In this document: positions 30,284 through 35,011 of the stretch, piece after piece
How the letters are laid out: each line of letters starts with the position of its first letter
Numbering within the stretch: position 1 is the first letter of the stretch
Origin: Candidatus Competibacter denitrificans Run_A_D11
GTDB taxonomy: Bacteria > Pseudomonadota > Gammaproteobacteria > Competibacterales > Competibacteraceae
Assembly (NCBI RefSeq): GCF_001051235.1
Contig: NZ_CBTJ020000119.1
Coordinates: 1-35,011, forward strand
DNA length: 35,011 nucleotides
Direction of reading: 5' to 3'
Notes under the pieces: model-generated
The model's input: the letters and a program-made list of their open reading frames with translations, nothing else
Told to the model about the DNA's origin: nothing
Database searches by the model: none
Translations under genes and position numbers: made by a program

Positions 30284-32347
30284 ATGCGCGTTAATGTTGC
30301 CCGACACGCTACGATCGTTTCGTTCTTGGTTGCAACCCCGGTCTTCGCGAAAGAAGACGTTTCCCAGTTTTATGGGGAAGATGAGGACATGATCAGCCTC
30401 GCGACCGGCACGACTCAGCCCCTAGCGACCGCCCCGGCGGTCGCCACCGTGATCACGTCCGAGGACATCGAACGCCTCGGGGCCACCACGCTGGCCGAGG
30501 TGTTGGAAACCGTGCCGGGCTTGCATGTCGGCACGGAGCGCGCGGTCAGCGACATTTTCGTGATTCGAGGATTTTTTCACCCGTTTAACGTCCAAGTGCT
30601 GGTCTTGATCAACGGGATTCCGGTCAATGATGCCGCCAACGGCGGTCGGCCCCAGGCGTGGCGCATGCCAGTCCACAACATCGCCCGGATCGAGATCATG
30701 CGCGGACCGGGTTCCGCCCTGTACGGCGCGGATGCGTTTGCCGGCGTCATCAACATCACCACCAAAACCGTCCAAGACATTCGCGGCGCCGAAGTGGGTC
30801 TCCTCGGCGGGTCGTTCGATACGGCGGGCGTTTGGGCGCTGTACGGCAAACGAAACCAAGAGGATGAGCAAAGCCAGGATTTAGAGGTCGCGCTGGCGCT
30901 GGAGGCCACGACAACCGATGGCTATTCAGGCACGGTTCGGGCCGATCAACAATCCCGAATCGACGCCTTGCTGGGAACGTCGGCATCCCTGGCGCCGGGA
31001 CCGCTCCATACCGGACGAGACGATTTCAATGCCCGGATCGACCTCGCGCGGCCGAACCACTGGCGCTTCCGGGCGGGCTATCAGGGGTTTCACGACGTGG
31101 GCACCGGCGCGGGTCTCGGGCTGGCCCTCGACCCGAGCGGCGCGGTGGACGTGAATTTGTTCAACGCGGATTTCACCTACTATCCGTCCCTGCCGAAACC
31201 GTGGGAGGGCGACATCCAAGCCAGCTATCTCCGCACGGTCACCGAGGGGAACGTCACCATCCTGCCCCCCGGCACGCTACGCGGCCTGTTCCCGGATGGC
31301 GTTCGCAATGCCTTCACCTATGCCGTCGATCAATTCCGGTTCGGCGGCACGATCCGCCACGATGGGTTCTCCGGCCACCGGCTACGCTTCGGCGCGGGCG
31401 TCAATTACACCGCGAACGCCACCGAGGAAAAGGTGAACTACCTCGCGACGCCCGCCGGCCCGATCATTCCGGCGGGCCGGTTCGCGGATACCCGCGAGCT
31501 GGGTATCGACAAGGCGTTGCCCGACGCGGATCGAACCAATATATACGGTTTCGCGCAAGACGAATGGCATCTGGCGCCGGACTGGCATTTGACGGCCGGC
31601 GTGCGCGTCGATCGCTATTCGGACTTCGGCACGACGGTCAACCCGCGGTTGGCCCTGGTCTGGAACACCGCGCCGGATTTGATTTTCAAAGCGCTGTACG
31701 GACGCGCCTTCCGGGCGCCGGCGTTCTTCGATCTCTACGGCAACAGCCCCTTCATCCTAGTGGGCAATCGCGACATTCGGCCCGAGACGATCGACATGTT
31801 GGAGTTCGTGGCGTTGAAAAGCTGGACGCCCTACCCTCTGACGACCAGCCTCAACGTGTTCGGGTACGAAACGGACGACCTGATCGCGATCGAACCGACC
31901 GATCCGCTCGCTTTCGCCAGTCCCTCCACCAATCGCAACGTCGAGGGCACGCGCGGTCGCGGTTTCGAATTCGAGGCGTGGTACGATCCCACGCCCGGCC
32001 TTCGCCTCAAATTCAACTACGCCTACCAGCAAAGCCGGGACCAGGAGACGGGCGCCCGGGAAACCCTCGCGCCCGCGCGGCAAGTCTACGGCGAGGTCAA
32101 CTGGCGCTTTCAACCCCACTGGCAGCTCAACGCACGGGTGAAATGGATTTTCGATCCCTTCGACCACGCCCTCGCCGATCTGGCCCTGCGTCGTACCGAT
32201 GTGGCCGATCACATGGATTTCACCCTGCTCGTGAACAACCTGTTCGACGTCGAAGCGAACGAACCCTCCCTGTTCTCGCGGGCATTGCCGGATGGCGTAC
32301 CCTTGCCGGGCCGCAACGTGATGGCGCAAATCCGCTATCGTTTTTAA
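30284..32347 (+). CDS. TonB-dependent outer-membrane receptor
   Basis: A 687-aa receptor with a signal peptide (ATIVSFLVATPVFA). It has a plug domain (APAVATVITSEDIERLGATT, LAEVLETVPGLHV, VLINGIPVND, IEIMRGPGSALYGADAFAGV, INITTK) and a 22-strand-type barrel ending in Arg-Tyr-Arg-Phe, the usual BamA-recognised C-terminal Phe. The N-terminal EDEDMISLATGTTQP resembles receptors of the BtuB/vitamin B12-like and siderophore groups. It imports a scarce ligand using TonB energy. Start ATG 30284 has an AGGTAGGT site upstream, and the preceding 125 bp are AT-rich and promoter-like. The P450 gene follows after 11 bases, so the pair is probably one operon; the ligand is unknown. Confidence 0.88.
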   Translation: MRVNVARHATIVSFLVATPVFAKEDVSQFYGEDEDMISLATGTTQPLATAPAVATVITSEDIERLGATTLAEVLETVPGLHVGTERAVSDIFVIRGFFHPFNVQVLVLINGIPVNDAANGGRPQAWRMPVHNIARIEIMRGPGSALYGADAFAGVINITTKTVQDIRGAEVGLLGGSFDTAGVWALYGKRNQEDEQSQDLEVALALEATTTDGYSGTVRADQQSRIDALLGTSASLAPGPLHTGRDDFNARIDLARPNHWRFRAGYQGFHDVGTGAGLGLALDPSGAVDVNLFNADFTYYPSLPKPWEGDIQASYLRTVTEGNVTILPPGTLRGLFPDGVRNAFTYAVDQFRFGGTIRHDGFSGHRLRFGAGVNYTANATEEKVNYLATPAGPIIPAGRFADTRELGIDKALPDADRTNIYGFAQDEWHLAPDWHLTAGVRVDRYSDFGTTVNPRLALVWNTAPDLIFKALYGRAFRAPAFFDLYGNSPFILVGNRDIRPETIDMLEFVALKSWTPYPLTTSLNVFGYETDDLIAIEPTDPLAFASPSTNRNVEGTRGRGFEFEAWYDPTPGLRLKFNYAYQQSRDQETGARETLAPARQVYGEVNWRFQPHWQLNARVKWIFDPFDHALADLALRRTDVADHMDFTLLVNNLFDVEANEPSLFSRALPDGVPLPGRNVMAQIRYRF

Positions 32348-32358
32348 GGAGAAATCTG

Positions 32359-33723
32359 ATGGAAACCCACATCGCTCCCGGCCCGGCCGGTTGGCCGGGC
32401 GTCGGCGTGTTGCCCGCCGTGATCCGGGACACGCTCGGTTTTTTCACGACCACGGCGGCCCGCTACGGCGACATCGCCCGCTTTCGGGGAGGCCGCGAAA
32501 CGTGCCACCTGATCAGCCGGCCCGACGCCATCGGCCAGGTTTATCAAGCGGACACCGAACGGTACTACAAGGGAAAGTTTTACCGGCTTTTGAGCGCGGC
32601 GCTGGGCGATGGCCTGGTCACCCGCAACGGCGACGCCTGGCGGCGGCAACGCCGATTGATGCAGCCGGCCTTGCGGAAAAACCGCGTGGGCGCGTGGCTC
32701 GACATCATTGAGGCGCAAACCGACGCCTCAATGGACGCTTGGGAACCCGCGACGACCGACGGGCGACCGGTCGAAATGGCCGGCGAAATGCTGAATCTGG
32801 TCCAAGCCATCATCGTCCGCATCCTGTTCGGGCGCGGCGTCAATTACGCCGCGACGTCGGTGATCGCCGACGCCGTAAAGGACATCAACACGCATCTGAT
32901 GCGTCAGATCATCCGACAACCGCTCTTCGGCGGTCTGCTCAACCGCCTGCCCTCACCCGCCAACCGGCGGTTTCACGGCGCGGTTTGTCGCGTGAAAGAC
33001 ACGGTGGCGAGCCTGCTCGATCAATCCGCGCGGCACCGGGATTCGGGGGACGGCGATGCGCTGCTGATGGTGTTCCAGGCGGCGCGCGACCGGGAAATCG
33101 GCGACGGAATGCAAGCCGCCGAGCTGCGAGACGAACTGGTCAACCTGTTTCTCGCCGGTCATGAAACCACGGCCCAGGCATTGGCCTGGACGTTTTATTT
33201 TTTGGCGTCGCACCCGGACCACGCGGAACAAGTTCGCGCCGAGAGCGACCGGGTTTTGAGCGATGCCCCCGGCACGGCCGAACAATACGACCAATTGGTC
33301 TATACCCGTCAAGCCATCGACGAATCCATGCGTTTGATGCCGCCGATTTTCATGGTATCGCGCACGCCGATGGCCGATGAACCCCTTGGAGGCTTCGTGA
33401 TGCCCAAGGACTCGCTGGTCATCCTGAGTCCTTACGTGATGCACCGACACCCGGCTTATTGGGACGTACCCGACCGGTTCGACCCGAGTCGGTTCGCGCC
33501 CGACCGGTCGGACACCCGACCCCGCCACGCCTACTTCCCGTTCGGCGGCGGCCCCCGCCTTTGCTTGGGGATGCACCTCGCCCTGCTGGAGATGGTGGTC
33601 ATCGTGGCGCGGGTGCTCAAAAACTTTCACCTGACGCTGGCGCCCGACGCGCGGGTGGTCCCCGAACCGGCCTTGATCTTGCGGCCCAAATATGGCCTCC
33701 GATTGAACGCGCAGCGGCGTTGA
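32359..33723 (+). CDS. Cytochrome P450
   Basis: A 454-aa soluble P450 monooxygenase. The I-helix oxygen-activation motif is AGHETT (266-271), the ExxR motif is ESMR (322-325) with PERF-like PDRFDPSRF later, and the heme loop is FGGGPRLCLG with proximal Cys402. The sequence pattern (GHETTAQALAWTFYFLASHP) is closer to eukaryote-like CYP4/CYP110-type enzymes than to camphor-type P450s. No redox partner gene is adjacent. ATG 32359 follows AAGGAGAAATCTG. Being 11 bases after a TonB receptor stop, it may oxidise a ligand that receptor imports, for example a lipid or terpenoid; this is inference. Confidence 0.92.
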   Translation: METHIAPGPAGWPGVGVLPAVIRDTLGFFTTTAARYGDIARFRGGRETCHLISRPDAIGQVYQADTERYYKGKFYRLLSAALGDGLVTRNGDAWRRQRRLMQPALRKNRVGAWLDIIEAQTDASMDAWEPATTDGRPVEMAGEMLNLVQAIIVRILFGRGVNYAATSVIADAVKDINTHLMRQIIRQPLFGGLLNRLPSPANRRFHGAVCRVKDTVASLLDQSARHRDSGDGDALLMVFQAARDREIGDGMQAAELRDELVNLFLAGHETTAQALAWTFYFLASHPDHAEQVRAESDRVLSDAPGTAEQYDQLVYTRQAIDESMRLMPPIFMVSRTPMADEPLGGFVMPKDSLVILSPYVMHRHPAYWDVPDRFDPSRFAPDRSDTRPRHAYFPFGGGPRLCLGMHLALLEMVVIVARVLKNFHLTLAPDARVVPEPALILRPKYGLRLNAQRR

Positions 33724-33762
33724 GGCCGGCGGATCGGCGCGTCCCGCCCCGTCGAGGCCGGC

Positions 33763-35011
33763 TCAACGAATCGGCAAGGGAATCTCTACCCGAAAGCGGG
33801 ACCCCACCCCCGGCGTGCTGTCCACGGCGATGGCGCCCCCCAGGAGCTGGCAGACATTTTTAGTGATCGCCAGCCCCAACCCGGTGCCGCCGTAACGGCG
33901 CGTATCGCTCATGTCCACTTGGCGGAACGGCTCGAAAATGAGTTTCAATTGGTCCTGGGGAATACCGATACCCGAATCCGCCACCTCGATCGACAGAACG
34001 CCGTTTCCGGCGCGCACCCGGAGCCGCACCGCGCCGTCGTGGGTGAACTTGCAGGCGTTGTCCAGCAAGTTGCGGAGGATTTGGCGGATTTTATCGTCGT
34101 CGAGCTCGATGCGTCGCAGGCCCTCGCAAATCACGTCCACGCGATTGCGATTGCGGGCGGCGTGCAGCTTCAGCGCCGCGACCACCTCGTTGACCAAGCG
34201 GGGCAGATCGACCCATTCCCGCGCGACCTCCCGTTTGCCCGCTTCGAGCGCCGCCAGTTCGAGCACCTGATTGATGCGCAGCAAGAGTTCGTCGGACGCG
34301 GTGAGCACGATCCCGAAATACTCCGCCAACATCCCGAGAATCGCCGGGTCGGCGTCGCCTTCCAAAAACTTCAGTTGCTTTTCGCTCTCTTGGGTGTAGC
34401 CGATGATGGATTGGAGCGGTGTGCGCATCTCGTGGGACATGGTGGCCAAAAACGCCGATTTGTAGCGGTCGGCGGTCAGGGCCAGGTCCCGCGCCGCACT
34501 GAGGTCCTGGGTTCGCATCACCACTTCGGATTCCAACGCAGCGCGGTGTTGTTCCAGCGCGGCGCGGTGCTGTTCCAATCGGTCCAGCAGGTCGTTGAAC
34601 ACCCGGCCGATCTCGCACGTTTCTGCCGGACCCGTGACGGCGGCGCGGGCGCCGGTTTCGCCAGCCTGCATTCGCCGCATCACGCCGGCGAGCCGATCGA
34701 GCGGATCGGTCAAGCGGCGCAAAAAGACTTGGAGCGCCGCGAAGATGCCGGCCGCCAGCACCAGCGCGATCGCGCCGTTCAGCGCGAACAGCCACCCGCG
34801 CAATTGCGCCAGCGGTGCCTTGCGCCAGGCGACCGCGACGTAGCCGAGCAATTGCGTCTCGTTTCGGGCCGCCATCGGCGACACCTCGTCGGCGCCGGTG
34901 CGCACGGGCGCGACGAAATACCAACAATCGCGGTCTTCGTGGATCGGCGCGGCGCTCGGGCGCCCTCCGGTCGCGGGCGGCACGCGCGGCCAGCGGCCCG
35001 CGTCGGGCGAG
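33763..35011 (-). CDS. Membrane histidine kinase, partial (5' end beyond window)
   Basis: An open frame reaches the window edge, so only the C-terminal ~415 residues are seen. They show the end of an extracytoplasmic sensor region (DRDCWYFVAPVRTGADEV), one membrane span (LRGWLFALNGAIALVLAAGI and on), a HAMP linker, a short coiled coil, HisKA with phospho-acceptor His in FLATMSHEMRTPL, and a HATPase with N box ILRNLLDNACKF, G1 VADSGIGIP and G2 GGTGLGLAI. It ends without a receiver domain. Its gene is convergent with the P450 gene (39 bp apart). It is a possible partner of the two-receiver protein, though they are not adjacent. The coiled coil holds a duplicated heptad LEQHRAA. Confidence 0.9.
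   Translation of the reverse strand, partial: SPDAGRWPRVPPATGGRPSAAPIHEDRDCWYFVAPVRTGADEVSPMAARNETQLLGYVAVAWRKAPLAQLRGWLFALNGAIALVLAAGIFAALQVFLRRLTDPLDRLAGVMRRMQAGETGARAAVTGPAETCEIGRVFNDLLDRLEQHRAALEQHRAALESEVVMRTQDLSAARDLALTADRYKSAFLATMSHEMRTPLQSIIGYTQESEKQLKFLEGDADPAILGMLAEYFGIVLTASDELLLRINQVLELAALEAGKREVAREWVDLPRLVNEVVAALKLHAARNRNRVDVICEGLRRIELDDDKIRQILRNLLDNACKFTHDGAVRLRVRAGNGVLSIEVADSGIGIPQDQLKLIFEPFRQVDMSDTRRYGGTGLGLAITKNVCQLLGGAIAVDSTPGVGSRFRVEIPLPIR

Noticed and set aside
31201..33723. 840-aa frame joining antisense-like RP-rich sequence to the P450
   Set aside because: The first part is an out-of-frame reading of the TonB receptor; the true P450 start is ATG 32359 with its own ribosome site.
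33720..33770. Inverted repeat TTGAGGCCGGC...GCCGGCTCAA between the P450 and kinase genes as a bidirectional terminator
   Set aside because: The stem is imperfect, the loop is long and there is no T-run on either side; it remains only a weak possibility.
1..35011. tRNA genes, attachment-site duplications and CRISPR arrays
   Set aside because: I looked for tRNA cloverleaf sequence near both flanks, matching direct repeats at the two ends, and regular spacer-repeat arrays; none was convincing by eye.

Overview
The window is GC-rich, densely coded DNA. It most likely comes from a gammaproteobacterium; I infer this from the protein families and cannot name a genus. About 27 kb of it is an integrative and conjugative element (ICE) of the SPI-7/PFGI-1/ICEHin1056 class, which uses a G-type (MPF_G) type IV secretion system. 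Family names (TIGR/DUF) are given from memory of sequence patterns; no search was run.

Left edge (1-815): broken toxin-antitoxin genes, namely a 5'-less PIN (VapC-like) remnant, an XRE/HigA-like antitoxin with an in-frame stop, and the last 14 codons of its partner toxin. They abut the 3' end of a large tyrosine recombinase (816-2741) whose C-terminal half is a degenerate second copy of the first half. A hypothetical gene (3030-3497) follows. Then comes a 1.4 kb gene-poor, AT-richer stretch with IS200/IS605-like palindromes, an array of about 19 imperfect repeats spaced 11 bp apart, and a fragment resembling the DUF4351/Rpn C-terminus.

Transfer region (4930-27432, nearly all on the minus strand, many genes overlapping by ATGA or GTGA): read 5' to 3' from 27432 down, it runs PilL-like, small lipoprotein, TIGR03759, two lytic transglycosylases, RAQPRD, DUF3262, DUF2976, DUF3487, DUF2895, DUF3438, TIGR03752, TIGR03751 lipoprotein, TraC/VirB4 ATPase, TIGR03755, a small membrane protein and TraG. 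Next are a plus-strand small membrane protein, a Q/E/R-rich protein, the TraD coupling ATPase, TIGR03747 and a 33-aa membrane peptide. The region ends with a MobH-relaxase-like protein lacking the catalytic motifs, an unassigned protein, a ParA/StbB/TraL-like ATPase, a TraK-like DNA-binding protein and a TraU-like TIGR03756 protein. Together these supply the pilus/core complex, the energising ATPases, peptidoglycan opening and substrate coupling. No intact relaxase and no tRNA attachment site is visible.

Right side (27433-35011): an AT-rich promoter-like spot, a 600-bp palindrome-rich spacer, a putative regulator (28144-28740), a two-receiver response regulator with a dead first receiver (29201-30157), a TonB-dependent receptor followed 11 bp later by a cytochrome P450 (30284-33723), and a convergent membrane histidine kinase cut by the window edge. 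Whether this part is ICE cargo or chromosome cannot be decided here.

A recurring theme is the degenerate paralogous domain: the recombinase second half, the MobH-like domain, the first SLT-like domain of one transglycosylase, and the first receiver domain.
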